Notes: generated by a model from the letters alone, not told the origin. A DNA stretch of 64,000 nucleotides from Amycolatopsis jejuensis (GCF_000717335.1 NZ_JNYZ01000003.1:1-64000); one strand, 5' to 3'; positions 51,544 through 60,454 are shown, counted from the first letter of the stretch. Made by a program: numbers and translations.

Positions 51544-52128
51544 CTGGCGTCCCGCGGCACGGCGGACGAGGATCCGCCGATCCAGAAGCACCGGCCGGGG
51601 CGACGACATGACCTCGTGAGCTGGCGGTGACGTGGTGCCACGGCGTGCCGGGGCCGGTTCTGGCGAATGGGCCGGTGCACGGTCCGCCACCACCGCCGCG
51701 CAGAGGGCGGTTCTGTCGGTGCGTCGCACCGACACGAGGTAAACGGCTGCCGCGGCGGCGCGGCGCGGCGCGGAAATGCGATCGCACGTAATTCCGGTCA
51801 TGGCGGGGTGTAGTGCGCCGTTGTCGACGTCGAAGTACAACCCGCAGCCAGCCTTGGCAACACTAGTGCATCGCCGAAACACTGATCAGCCGAGCAAAAG
51901 CGCTCTGCATGCTCGGCCAGGACGAGCAGGCTCACGAGACGCACCTCCGAAGCCCGGAAATTCCCGACAGTCTCCGAGACGGCCGGGCGCCAGAGGTTCG
52001 CACCCGGCTGGCCTCCCCGGATGCCGAGCAGGCGCGGCACCGGTTCGGCCATCCGGTCGTGCCCAGCCGTTGCGCGCCGTCCTCGACCCGCACCTCGAAT
52101 GCGCCGTCGGTATCGAGCAGGAGAGCTG
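51544..52128. other. Intergenic region, downstream flank of an RT relic
   Basis: No gene with a convincing frame. The right-hand part probably belongs to the decayed group II intron reverse transcriptase seen at 52129-52280, but its sequence no longer reads as known RT domains. Confidence 0.4.
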
Positions 52129-52280
52129 GCACGTCACCACCAGATCATCGCAATAGCGCACCAGCACACTGTGCTCGCCCACCTCCCACGCCCGGTCCAA
52201 CCCCGCAGATATGCGTTGCACAGCAACCGCGATGCCGGACCGCCCTGCAGGGTTCCGGACGCCGCACCACCCCGTCCTCC
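52129..52280 (-). pseudogene. Group II intron-type reverse transcriptase relic
   Basis: Minus-strand frames give GTLQGGPASRLLCNAYL (RT motif 4, QGGPxSxLLxN) and, one frame over, LDRAWEVGEHSVLVRYCDDL followed by VVTC (motif 5, Y-x-DD active site). At least one frameshift separates them, and the maturase region cannot be found. It is a fragment of a retrohoming group II intron ORF. Confidence 0.7.
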
Positions 52281-52548
52281 AGCACGCCCGCGCGCAGCTC
52301 ACCGGCCGGAGCACTGGGCGGGTGACCCTGCACACCAGGGGCCGTCGATGGAACAATCCTGGTGCCGCGGCGGTTGTAAGTGGTGGTCGTAGATTTTTGT
52401 GTGTGACACGCCCCGCGAAGAACGATGCGGGCGCTGGTTCTTTTCCTTGCAGGACAAGGTGGAGAAGTAGCCGTCTGACAGTACGGCCGACGAGGCCCAG
52501 GCACCTGCCCGCCTCCATCTCTCCAACCTCCAGTTAGGACATTCGCCC

Positions 52549-52749
52549 ATGACTCACGGCACCGTAAAATGGTTCAACGCCGAAAAAGGATTCGGGTTCA
52601 TCGCCCGCGAGGACGGCCCGGACGTGTTCGTGCACTACTCCGAGATCGACGGCGGCGGCTTCCGCAGCCTCGACGAGAACCAGCAGGTCGAGTTCGAGCT
52701 GACTCTGGGCACCAAGGGCCTCCAGGCCAGCGCTGTACGCCCGGCCTGA
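52549..52749 (+). CDS. Cold-shock protein, CspA family
   Basis: A 66-residue cold-shock domain protein with the nucleic-acid-binding motifs [16 protein letters not shown] (RNP1 KGFGFI) and DVFVHYSEI (RNP2 VFVHY). It acts as an RNA chaperone at low temperature or stress. The ATG at 52549 follows a long leader without other gene, as usual for csp genes. The desaturase follows after 173 bp. Confidence 0.95.
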   Translation: MTHGTVKWFNAEKGFGFIAREDGPDVFVHYSEIDGGGFRSLDENQQVEFELTLGTKGLQASAVRPA

Positions 52750-52922
52750 TCGTCACGGTCTCGCTGTCGGACCTCCGCCACACAGCGCATGCTCCCTCTG
52801 CGACGTGGGTATCACTCGTGGCAGAGGGTTCTCACCCGGCCGTCGACCAGACGTTGTCCGTACCCGATCGCCCCAGCCCCCGGCGGCATCCGCAGCACAG
52901 CCGAGTTACCGGAGGTAAACTT

Positions 52923-53891
52923 GTGGCCGACACACTCCAGCCGACGCTTCCACGCCCGGCTCCCCGATCTCAGCCGTCTCGCACACCGGAACCCGTTCTC
53001 GAAGGGCGCAAGTCGGGCACGGAAACGTTCCTGGTCAAGCTGTTCGCCGTGGTGCCCCTGCTCGCTCTCCTAGCCGCCGTCCCCCTCGCGTGGGGATGGG
53101 GGTTGAGCTGGCTCGACGTCGGCCTCGCCGTGTTCTTCTACTGCCTGTCCGGGCTCGGCGTGACGATCGGGTTCCACCGGTACTTCACCCACAGTGCTTT
53201 CAAGGCGGGCCGTGGCCTGCGGGTCGCGCTCGCGGTTGCGGGCAGCATGGCGATGCAGGGCCCGGTCATCAGTTGGGTCGCCGACCACCGCCGCCATCAC
53301 GCCTTCGCCGACCGCGACGGCGACCCGCATTCGCCGTGGCGTTTCGGCACCACCCCTGCGGCGCTGGCCAAGGGATTCTGGCACGCGCACATGGGCTGGT
53401 TGTTCGACCGGGACAAGACCAACCCCCGCCGGTTCGCCCCCGATCTGCTCGCCGACCGCGACATCGCGATGGTCGACCGCCTGTTCCCCGTGCTCACGGT
53501 GGTGACGCTGCTCATGCCGGCGCTGCTGGGCGGTCTGATCACGATGTCGTGGTGGGGGGCGCTGACCGGGTTCTTCTGGGCCGGACTGGTCCGGGTCGCC
53601 GCACTGCACCACGTGACCTGGTCGGTCAACTCGCTCTGCCACATGATCGGTCACCGGCCGTTCGAGGCGCGGGACAAGTCGGCGAACTTCTGGCCGCTGG
53701 CGATCCTGTCCTTCGGAGAGTCCTGGCATAACTCCCACCACGCCGACCCCACCGGCGCCCGCCACGGGGTGCGACGCGGACAGCTCGATATTTCCGCCCG
53801 CGTCATCTGGGCGTTCGAGAAACTCGGCTGGGCGTCCCAGGTCCGGTGGCCGAAACCGGAACGACTGGCCCGCAAACTCAAGATCGCGTGA
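52923..53891 (+). CDS. Acyl-CoA/acyl-lipid delta-9 desaturase
   Basis: A 322-residue membrane di-iron enzyme. GTG at 52923 has GGAGG 7 nt upstream. The three His boxes are HRYFTH, HRRHH and HNSHH in the right spacing, with two pairs of membrane helices (LLALLAAVPLAWGWGL, FFYCLSGLGVTIGF; LMPALLGGLITMSWWG, FFWAGLVRVAALHH). It introduces a double bond in fatty acyl chains to keep membranes fluid. Its location behind a cold-shock gene suggests a small cold-adaptation pair. Confidence 0.92.
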   Translation: MADTLQPTLPRPAPRSQPSRTPEPVLEGRKSGTETFLVKLFAVVPLLALLAAVPLAWGWGLSWLDVGLAVFFYCLSGLGVTIGFHRYFTHSAFKAGRGLRVALAVAGSMAMQGPVISWVADHRRHHAFADRDGDPHSPWRFGTTPAALAKGFWHAHMGWLFDRDKTNPRRFAPDLLADRDIAMVDRLFPVLTVVTLLMPALLGGLITMSWWGALTGFFWAGLVRVAALHHVTWSVNSLCHMIGHRPFEARDKSANFWPLAILSFGESWHNSHHADPTGARHGVRRGQLDISARVIWAFEKLGWASQVRWPKPERLARKLKIA

Positions 53892-53909
53892 CACGGCGTA
53901 GTGCCGTCA

Positions 53910-53943
53910 TGGTGGCCCACACTCTCACGAGTGCGGGCCACCA
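53910..53943. terminator. Hairpin between convergent genes
   Basis: TGGTGGCCC..CACTC pairs with GAGTG..GGGCCACCA (one A/C mismatch) around a TCAC loop, between the desaturase end and the 53973 gene end. There is no T run. Confidence 0.6.
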
Positions 53944-53972
53944 GTGCGTTCAGTGTGCGGTGGTTCGGCGCT

Positions 53973-54218
53973 TCACGGTGTACGCGGCGGTCGACCGGTG
54001 GTGAGAGCGACGCGGCCGCGGGGGCTGCGCAACAGCACCCAGCCGTCGGCGGCGCTCTCGATGTCGTAACCACTGGTCAGATAGAGGTCCAAGGCGTGGG
54101 CCATACCCTCGCCGGGCTGCACCTGCAGGACGGCACAGGGGCGCCGGGAATCGAGACTGCGCGTTGCCGCGGTGGCCGTCCGGCTGGCGGCCGCGACAGT
54201 TTCGGCGTGCCGGGTCAT
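53973..54218 (-). CDS. Small hypothetical protein of the Mo-oxidoreductase operon
   Basis: An 81-residue protein whose ATG at 54218 overlaps the upstream stop (ATGA). It has one possible beta/alpha core (AVLQVQPGEGMAHALDLYLT, YDIESAADGWVLLRSPRGRV). No family recognised. The coupling shows it is expressed with the membrane protein and the molybdopterin enzyme. Confidence 0.65.
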   Translation of the reverse strand: MTRHAETVAAASRTATAATRSLDSRRPCAVLQVQPGEGMAHALDLYLTSGYDIESAADGWVLLRSPRGRVALTTGRPPRTP

Positions 54219-54826
54219 GGAGCCTCCTCGGACCGGGTGGGCTCAGGGCGTGCGGATGCGCCGCCGCTGCGGCGCTGGTGCGACGCGTTCCCAGGTGGTT
54301 CGTTCGGTGAGACCTCGGCGTTGGGTCGCTTCCGGCTGCGGGTCTTCCGGTCGCGCTCGCGGCTGAGACGGACGGCGTAGGCGATGGCGCTGATCGCGAA
54401 CAGCGCCGCGGTGAGCAGGAGCCATCGGGCGAGGTAGGGCTGCTGGGTCTGGCCGGTCGCGGCGAGGTAGGTGTCCTGGCCTTGCTCGATGATGCCGGGG
54501 AAGAACAGCAGGAACAGCAGGCCCGCGGCGAGCGCGGGCATCCGCAGGTAGTTCACCGCCGGCACGGGCGGAGTCGTGCGCCGGGCGGGGCGGATCGCGT
54601 GCAGGACTGTGGTGAGGGAGCGATCGGCGAGGGCGTAGATCGGGAACAGCACGAGGTCGTGGCCGATGACCGCGGCGAGGAACCACACGAGCATCAGCGG
54701 CCACTGCGGGTCGGCGGCGGTCTGCAGCGCGGCGTATCCGGCGAGGGCGAAACAGCCCAGCAGCGCCAGCAGATGCAGCGGGTGCGCCCCGTAGAAACCC
54801 GTGACACGTGAGACAACGGTGCGCAT
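54215..54826 (-). CDS. Five-helix membrane protein of the Mo-oxidoreductase operon
   Basis: A 203-residue protein with helices at LHLLALLGCFALAGYAALQT, MLVWFLAAVIGHDLVLFPIY, LRMPALAAGLLFLLFFPGII, and LLLTAALFAISAIAYAVRLS, and a charged C-terminal tail. Histidines GHD are in helix 2. It starts 1 nt after the preceding stop codon (TGACATG). No known family; a truncated copy is at 50138-50425. It may help anchor or pass electrons to the adjacent oxidoreductase. Confidence 0.7.
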   Translation of the reverse strand: MRTVVSRVTGFYGAHPLHLLALLGCFALAGYAALQTAADPQWPLMLVWFLAAVIGHDLVLFPIYALADRSLTTVLHAIRPARRTTPPVPAVNYLRMPALAAGLLFLLFFPGIIEQGQDTYLAATGQTQQPYLARWLLLTAALFAISAIAYAVRLSRERDRKTRSRKRPNAEVSPNEPPGNASHQRRSGGASARPEPTRSEEAP

Positions 54827-54827
54827 G

Positions 54828-56243
54828 TCACGCCCTCCGGAAGTCGAGGGAGCGAACCCACTTGGTGTTGTGCACGCCCGGCAACGCGGGGACGATGATC
54901 CGCGCCGGGTAGCCGTGGTCGGCCGACAGGTCGGTTCCGTTGACCTTCAGCGCCAGCAACGCGTCCGGGTGCAGCGTCTGGTTGGCCTGCAAGGTGGCTT
55001 GGCCGAACGCGCCGGCTCGTTCCAGCGATCGCACGTGGGTGGATCCCGGCGTGGGCACTCCCGCGAGCGCCGCGAGGTCGCCCAGCCGCACGCCGGTCCA
55101 GGTCTGGGTGGTGGACCATCCTTCGACGCAGGCGATGGGCAGCTCGGCTGTGTGTTGCGGCATCGCCAGGAGCGCTGCCCGGTCCAGCAGCACGGGGCGC
55201 GGGCCGCCGGTCAGCGTCAGCCGCCATTCGGACCCGGTGTCGGCGGGTGCGATCGCCGCCGCGGTGGCCGTCCGGTTGACGGGAAAGCCGTTGGGTCCGT
55301 CACCGGGCGCGCGGCCTCGGGGCAGCAGCAGGGCGGCGTAGCGGGTGACGCCGCCGAGGGTTTGCCCGGCGGTGAGTACCGCGATCAGGGCCGCGCCGCC
55401 GCCGACCACGGCCAGAGCGCCACGACGGCTGATTGTCGCCGGAGCAGGGTCGATCGCGACCAGATCGCTGCTGTCGGCGGGTTCCGGGCGGGTCTCGGCG
55501 CGGGAGGTGCGCAGTTCGGTGCGCAGCGACCGGGAGCGCAACGCCCGGATCAGGTGCGGCAGTTTGATCGCGACGTGCACGACGAACGCGCCGAGGAAGA
55601 TCCAGCCGCCGTAGTAGTGCGCGGTGTAGAAGCTGAATCCGAACAGATAGTCGTACTGGATGTTGAGCAGGCCGGTGGCGATCTCGAACAGGATCCCGCC
55701 GACCAGCAGCAGCAGCGACAGCCGTTCGAGAGCCTGGGCGATCGACCGGGCCGGCGGCCAGCTGAACAGTTTCGGGACCACGGACCACAACTTGGCCAAC
55801 ACGACCGGGATCAGGACCAGACCGAGTCCGACGTGCAGTCCCTGGTTCAGCCGGTAGAGCCAGGACGGCTCGGCAGGCCAGTCGAAGCCGGGCAGCCGCA
55901 GCCAGCCGACATCGGCGGGGATGGCTTGGCCGAACTGCGGACCATAGGCGATGTAGGACAACAGGCCGGTGATGATCACGATCGGCAGCGACACCAGCAG
56001 AACCGCACCGAACACCGACGTCAGCCAGGGCCCGCGCAGCGGGCTGCGCCACGCACGGCTCCGGCCAAGGCCCGGCGGCCGATGCCGTTCCAGTACCCGC
56101 CACAGCAGGGCGGGGAATCCGTACGACGGCTCGACCGGACTGTCATTTGCAGATTGTCCTGCGGTGGAAGTGCTGTCCACGCGGGATTGCGTGCCGGCGT
56201 GCTGCTTCTGCCGGGGACGGGGACGCGGGCTCGGCGGCGTCAT
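54828..56243 (-). CDS. Cytochrome b561-like/molybdopterin oxidoreductase fusion
   Basis: A 471-residue protein. The N-terminal half has several helices with His residues (YRLNQGLHVGLGLVLIPVVL, FYTAHYYGGWIFLGAFVVHV) like a b-type cytochrome membrane subunit. The C-terminal half, after the RRGALAVVGGGAALIAVL helix, is a sulfite-oxidase-type molybdopterin domain (RLTLTGGPRPVLLDRAALLA, Moco-binding Cys372 in LPIACVEGWS, LHPDALLALKVNGTDLSADH, YPARIIVPALPGVHNTKWV). It resembles an MsrP/MsrQ pair fused in one chain; probably an extracytoplasmic oxidoreductase. The operon is headed by the sigma-like gene. Confidence 0.85.
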   Translation of the reverse strand: MTPPSPRPRPRQKQHAGTQSRVDSTSTAGQSANDSPVEPSYGFPALLWRVLERHRPPGLGRSRAWRSPLRGPWLTSVFGAVLLVSLPIVIITGLLSYIAYGPQFGQAIPADVGWLRLPGFDWPAEPSWLYRLNQGLHVGLGLVLIPVVLAKLWSVVPKLFSWPPARSIAQALERLSLLLLVGGILFEIATGLLNIQYDYLFGFSFYTAHYYGGWIFLGAFVVHVAIKLPHLIRALRSRSLRTELRTSRAETRPEPADSSDLVAIDPAPATISRRGALAVVGGGAALIAVLTAGQTLGGVTRYAALLLPRGRAPGDGPNGFPVNRTATAAAIAPADTGSEWRLTLTGGPRPVLLDRAALLAMPQHTAELPIACVEGWSTTQTWTGVRLGDLAALAGVPTPGSTHVRSLERAGAFGQATLQANQTLHPDALLALKVNGTDLSADHGYPARIIVPALPGVHNTKWVRSLDFRRA

Positions 56244-56249
56244 CAGGGC

Positions 56250-56945
56250 TCACCAGCGTTCGCGGTCGAGTTCGGCGAAATGACGTTGCTGGTATCGGTG
56301 CCTCTCGCGCAGCCGCAATCCGGCAGTACCGGCCACCGCGGCGAGCGCGTCGAGTCCGACGATCGCCCAAGGGAACCATTGCCCGGACTTCGGCGAGCTG
56401 TCCACGCGTGCGGCTCCGCGCCATAGGCCGTTGTCGGCGGGGGCAATCTCCACCAGCACGGTGCCCGTCGGCCGCAGCAGCGCGGCGGAACGGCGCAACA
56501 GCGTCACCGGGTCGCCGCCGAGGCCGATGTTGCCGTCCGCGAGCAAGACATGTCGCCAGAAGCCGGCTCCAGGCAGCGGCCCGAAGACATCCTGCTGAAG
56601 GACGGGCACTCCCCTGGCCCGGCAGAACCGCACAGCCCACGGCGACAGGTCCACTCCGAGCGCGGGGAGGCCGCGCGCCGCCAGCGCACGCACGAGCCGC
56701 CCGGGTCCGCAGCCCAGATCGATGGCGGGTCCGTGACAGCAGTCCAGCAGGCGCCGGTCACCGTGGTCGGCCGCGCCGTGCCAGCGTCGCACCGCGATGC
56801 GGACGCGGCGCCCATCGGTCAGCTCCAGGTGATCGGTGTCGCCGGTCAGTGCGCCGTCGAATCCCGCCGGTCCGGAATGGACGGTGCCGCGTGCGGGACA
56901 GGTCGCGACGAGGTCGCTCGCGGAGCCGGGTTCCGGTGTACTCAT
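56250..56945 (-). CDS. Class I SAM-dependent methyltransferase of the Mo-oxidoreductase operon
   Basis: A 231-residue protein. SAM motif I is AIDLGCGPGRLVRALAARG, followed by ALGVDLSPWAVRFC, VLLADGNIGLGGDP and LLRPTGTVLVEIAP. Such methyltransferases accompany the molybdopterin enzyme in many actinobacterial clusters. Its ATG at 56945 overlaps the stop of the 78-residue protein gene by 4 nt. Substrate unknown. Confidence 0.85.
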   Translation of the reverse strand: MSTPEPGSASDLVATCPARGTVHSGPAGFDGALTGDTDHLELTDGRRVRIAVRRWHGAADHGDRRLLDCCHGPAIDLGCGPGRLVRALAARGLPALGVDLSPWAVRFCRARGVPVLQQDVFGPLPGAGFWRHVLLADGNIGLGGDPVTLLRRSAALLRPTGTVLVEIAPADNGLWRGAARVDSSPKSGQWFPWAIVGLDALAAVAGTAGLRLRERHRYQQRHFAELDRERW

Positions 56946-57178
56946 CCGCCGGAGCCTTCCGAGTCTTCGGCGCGTGCGGTCAGCAGGGCGAGCGTCTCGG
57001 CGGTCACGGCGCGAACGCGGTCCGCCAGGCCCGCGGCCTCGTGCGCGGTGAACAGCCCGTAGCGGGCGGCGTGGCGGATCGCGGAGAGCGCACGCCGCTC
57101 GAAACGCAACGCCCCGTCAGCGGAACGGAAGGACCGTTCTGCTGTTGCGGGTTCGGCCGGCCGGGAGGCGGCGGTCAT
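56942..57178 (-). CDS. 78-residue protein coupled to the sigma factor
   Basis: An Ala/Arg/Glu-rich helical protein (RFERRALSAIRHAARYGLFT, EAAGLADRVRAVTAETLALL) with ATGA overlap both up- and downstream. No family recognised. Lying next to the sigma-like gene, it could be a small partner of it, as the 53-residue ORF at 778-939 may be of its own sigma-like gene; this is inference. Confidence 0.65.
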   Translation of the reverse strand: MTAASRPAEPATAERSFRSADGALRFERRALSAIRHAARYGLFTAHEAAGLADRVRAVTAETLALLTARAEDSEGSGG

Positions 57179-57771
57179 CGTGTGTTCTCCCGCTGGCGGG
57201 GCAGGTGTGTTTGCCCGGCGCAGGTTGGTGCATCGGCAGAGTGGCTGCGATGGCGCCGACGCAGACGCGAGAAGGCGTCGTTCAACCGAGAGATCACCGT
57301 GTCCGCGGGGATGCCGAGCAGTTCGGCGGCCTCCGCCAGGGTCTGTCCACGGAAGTAGATCAAGACCAGCGCCTCACCCGACGCGACGGGAAGCGCGGCG
57401 ACCGGCTCAGCGCCCGACAGCCGTCTCAGAAGGTTGGCGACGTCATCGTCTGGTGCCGGCCGGCCGGACGCGCCATCGTGGGGCAGGGCGGTCCGGAGCC
57501 GGTCGAGCGCATACCGCCGAGCGACGGTCATCAGCAGCGTGGACACGTCGTCGCGGCCCGGGTTGTAGCGGGAGGCCGTCTGCCAAGCGTGCCGGTACAC
57601 CGCGCAGGTGGCTTCTTCGGCCTGCCGTACGTCCGGCAGGATGCTGCGGACCAGCCCGTACACGGCCGGTGCGGTGCAGTCGTACAGTTCGGCGAACGCT
57701 GCGGTGTCACCCTGCCCCGCCCGCTGCAGCAGCGTCTGGCAAAGCCTCGACTTGTCGCTGATGGTTACCAC
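57175..57771 (-). CDS. ECF-type RNA polymerase sigma factor
   Basis: A 198-residue sigma factor from GTG 57771 (GGGAG 5 nt upstream). Region 2 is AFAELYDCTAPAVYGLVRSI and RQAEEATCAVYRHAWQTASR, region 4 LIYFRGQTLAEAAELLGIPA followed by DTVISRLNDAFSRLRRRHRS. It resembles SigK/SigL-like ECF factors and heads an operon of six tightly linked genes that ends at 53973. A sigma-B-type promoter (57839-57864) lies upstream, so the operon may be switched on by general stress. Confidence 0.88.
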   Translation of the reverse strand: MVTISDKSRLCQTLLQRAGQGDTAAFAELYDCTAPAVYGLVRSILPDVRQAEEATCAVYRHAWQTASRYNPGRDDVSTLLMTVARRYALDRLRTALPHDGASGRPAPDDDVANLLRRLSGAEPVAALPVASGEALVLIYFRGQTLAEAAELLGIPADTVISRLNDAFSRLRRRHRSHSADAPTCAGQTHLPRQRENTR

Positions 57772-57838
57772 AGCCACTCCCACAGGTACGCACGGACTCG
57801 TGCCGCCGGGGACTGGGGCAGCGCTGCAGATCACCGGT

Positions 57839-57864
57839 TTACCCGGGTGATCCGGTAGCAAAAC
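57839..57864 (-). promoter_or_regulatory. Sigma-B/F type promoter of the ECF sigma operon
   Basis: On the minus strand GTTTT (57864-57860) and GGGTAA (57844-57839) are 15 bp apart, matching the general-stress promoter. It lies about 70 bp upstream of the sigma factor GTG. The motif at 4288 has the same spacing. Confidence 0.6.
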
Positions 57865-58568
57865 ACCCGCAACTACTCCCTCATCGAGCCAGACCGGACG
57901 TCGTGAACCGACCGCCGATGCCCGAAAGCCCGTCATCGGGGAAAAGCAGCAGCTGCCCGACCAATCGGATGTGCTGCGCTTGCGAGAGGCTGCGCGCCAA
58001 GCGGTGCGCGAGCGGGCCATCAGCGCCCCCCTGCTCAACGCGACGCCGACCCCGCCTGGGAGTTGCACACGGCACCTGGGCGGGTGTAAGGCCGGTCGCA
58101 GCGGCGGCGGCGGCGAGGAATGGTACGGAGCACGACCCAGACCGACGACACAGCGGCCGCGTCGCGGAAGCTCACCGATACCCATCACCATCAGCGAGCC
58201 CCTGTCCGCACTGCTGCGGCGAGTGTGCGGGCGGGTGACATCGCCGGCCGGCCGCCATCCGCCGCCTCGGTCACTCTGATCAACGAGGGACAGCCACGTA
58301 CCAGCGCCGACGACGGCCCTGCCTGCACACCCTGCGCGCCGCGACCACCATCCGCGCCGACGTCGCCCCAGCTCAGGGGCCGGTGGCCTGGGTTCGCCGA
58401 CACCGCCGCCGCAGCAGGCATCGCAACCGTGCTCGGGGGTACGCCGGTCCTGCCCGACGACACAGCCACCGCGGCGCACACCGAAACCGCCACCACCGTG
58501 GCTGGCGCAGTGGCTTGCATTTCGGCAGTTCGAATTGCTGCCGGTGGGGCATCGCCACCGGTGGTCCT
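57865..58568. other. Intergenic region without a supported gene
   Basis: No frame with consistent coding signs. A stretch at about 58380-58440 (LRGRWPGFADTAAAAGIATV) might be the decayed N terminus of the Asp23-type gene whose end lies at 58569. Confidence 0.35.
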
Positions 58569-58838
58569 GTGCTGGTTATGGACCTTGCTGCCGCCTGCGC
58601 GAGGCGGCCCGCGGCGGTAGGCCGGCAGCGGGCCGTCGACTACGGCGTGTCCATCGTCGACCTGGCCCGATCGGCGCGGCGCCACGTGATCGGCGCGATC
58701 GAGCAGATGACCGGTCTCAAGGCGGTGGAGGTCAACATCCTCGTGTCCGACGTCCGCCTGCCCGGCGACCACACCGAGGACGACGACACCGGGCCCTGTG
58801 CAGTGGTCCTGGACGCCGAAACCGACGCCGCGGCCGGT
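58569..58838 (+). pseudogene. Asp23/Gls24-family protein, C-terminal fragment
   Basis: The frame reads VDYGVSIVDLARSARRHVIG then AIEQMTGLKAVEVNILVSDV and RLPGDHTEDD, the conserved C-terminal helix and strand of alkaline-shock Asp23/Gls24 proteins (envelope stress). The N-terminal half is missing or unrecognisable and there is no good start. The frame continues into the sortase gene end without meaning. Confidence 0.6.
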
Positions 58839-58872
58839 CATCTCAGGGGCCTTGCCGGAACCTCGTGTCTGC

Positions 58873-59547
58873 TCATGCTTCTGCCAGGTGCGCGAAGACG
58901 ACGGTGTTGTCGCGGTATTGCCGGGTGCCATAATCGAAACTGCCTCCGCAGGTGATCAGCCGCAGTGCCGGCTGGGAGGTGTAGCCGTAGACGGTCTGCT
59001 GGGGGAAGTCGGATTTCGGGTAGGACTTCACCTGGTCGATCTCGAATGTGGCGACGGTGTGGTCGGCGCGGTCGACCCGCACTTGCTCGCCGGGCTTCAG
59101 GCCGCCGAGGTCGAAGAACACCGACGGCCCGTTGCGGGCGGAGTCGATGTGCCCGAGGATGACCGACGGCCCCGCCTCGCCGGGGGTCGGCGAGCCGCGG
59201 AACCAGGCGGCCTGGTCGTAGTGCGGACCCGGCTGGGGAACCTGCACGGTGCCGTCCGGATTGAGGCCCACCTCGTTGACCGTCGACGACACCCCGATCG
59301 CCGGGATCCGGATGGATACCGGCGGGGACGCGGACATGCCGCGCGGCGTCGCGGCCGGGGTGGCAGCGGGGCCTGGCCTTCGGGACGGCGCACCGGCGGC
59401 AGGCATGGCCGGGGCCGGTTCCGGCGCGCGGTGCTGGTCGCTGAACCCGTACCCGATCGCGGAGGCCCCGGTCACGGCGAGGACCGCGGCGATCACGATC
59501 GCGCTCAGCCGCCACCGGGATGGCTTGCTGCGGTGAGACTCTGCCAT
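58873..59547 (-). CDS. Class F sortase
   Basis: A 224-residue protein with an N-terminal membrane anchor (LSAIVIAAVLAVTGASAIGY), a Pro/Ala linker, and a sortase domain: RIPAIGVSSTVNEVGLNPDG, the catalytic His in SVILGHIDSARNGP, Cys in LRLITCGGSF and Arg in TRQYRDNTVVFAHL. Class F sortases are actinobacterial transpeptidases that attach secreted proteins to the wall. The adjacent gene encodes a probable substrate. ATG 59547 was taken; a GTG at 59583 would add 12 residues. Confidence 0.9.
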   Translation of the reverse strand: MAESHRSKPSRWRLSAIVIAAVLAVTGASAIGYGFSDQHRAPEPAPAMPAAGAPSRRPGPAATPAATPRGMSASPPVSIRIPAIGVSSTVNEVGLNPDGTVQVPQPGPHYDQAAWFRGSPTPGEAGPSVILGHIDSARNGPSVFFDLGGLKPGEQVRVDRADHTVATFEIDQVKSYPKSDFPQQTVYGYTSQPALRLITCGGSFDYGTRQYRDNTVVFAHLAEA

Positions 59548-59632
59548 GACCACACTCGATCCGGCCGAAGCGGACGGTTCCACGGGGCGGAGGTGAAGCC
59601 GGCCCGCGGGACCAGGAGTTCTCCAAGCGGAC

Positions 59633-60454
59633 TCAGCGGTTGTCGGAATCCGTGCTCGTGCGGACTGTGCCGCGCCGCCGGATCGCCACGAACCCGATCG
59701 CCGCCGCGAACAGCACTGCCGCCGAACCGCCGGCGATCAGGCCGGCGTGCTCCATCCCGGCCGTGCTGCCGCCACCGGTGGCGACACCGCCGGCGGGCAT
59801 TTGCTTCATGTGCCCCGGCAGTGCGACCACGATCGTCGCGATCCCGATGGTGGTGCCGCCTTTCAACGCGTCAGTCTCGAACGCGCCGTTCAACGCCTTG
59901 GCCGCGCCGTCGGACAGCTTGACCGTGGTCCCGGTCAGGGTCGCGGTGCCGGCAGCGGCGTCCGTAGTGATCGGCTTGAGCGTCGAGCCGTCGAGGTCGA
60001 ACAGCACCGTGCTGGGCGCGACGACCTTGCCGCCCGCCTGCACGCGACCGCTCAGGGTGGCGGGCTTGCCCGGATCGACGACGAAATTGTCCAGTTGAAC
60101 GACCGTGGCGCCCTTGGTGAGCTTCAACCCGCTGCCCTGGTGCTCGATGCTGCCCTGGACATACGGATCGACCGCACCGGGCTTGTAGACAGTGACGTTG
60201 CCGCCGGTGATCGGGAAGGACGCGACGCCGTCCTTGACGGTCGCGTTGCCCGACGGAGACGGTGCGACGTTCAACGACTGCAGCGCGCTGACGAATCCGG
60301 AGTCCAGCGCCACCGACGTGGATACGCCGGTCAGATCGGGAATCGATGCCACCGGCGCGGGCGCGGCGCTCGCGACGCCGTTGCCCAGTCCGCCCAGGGC
60401 CATCGCCGTGGCAGCGACCATCACCAGTGCTGCACCTTGCTGTGTCTTTTTCAT
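59633..60454 (-). CDS. Secreted surface protein, likely sortase substrate
   Basis: A 273-residue protein; ATG 60454 follows GAGGAG. It has a signal peptide (MKKTQQGAALVMVAATAMAL...ASAAPAP), a beta-rich middle with TGGNVTVYKP and GGTTIGIATIVVALPGH, a low-complexity sorting-like region (MPAGGVATGGGSTAG), a C-terminal helix (AGLIAGGSAAVLFAAAIGFVAI) and a basic tail RRRG. This signal-helix-tail order is the wall-sorting layout, although no LPxTG is present. It lies 85 bp upstream of the class F sortase, so the pair probably works together. Confidence 0.8.
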   Translation of the reverse strand: MKKTQQGAALVMVAATAMALGGLGNGVASAAPAPVASIPDLTGVSTSVALDSGFVSALQSLNVAPSPSGNATVKDGVASFPITGGNVTVYKPGAVDPYVQGSIEHQGSGLKLTKGATVVQLDNFVVDPGKPATLSGRVQAGGKVVAPSTVLFDLDGSTLKPITTDAAAGTATLTGTTVKLSDGAAKALNGAFETDALKGGTTIGIATIVVALPGHMKQMPAGGVATGGGSTAGMEHAGLIAGGSAAVLFAAAIGFVAIRRRGTVRTSTDSDNR

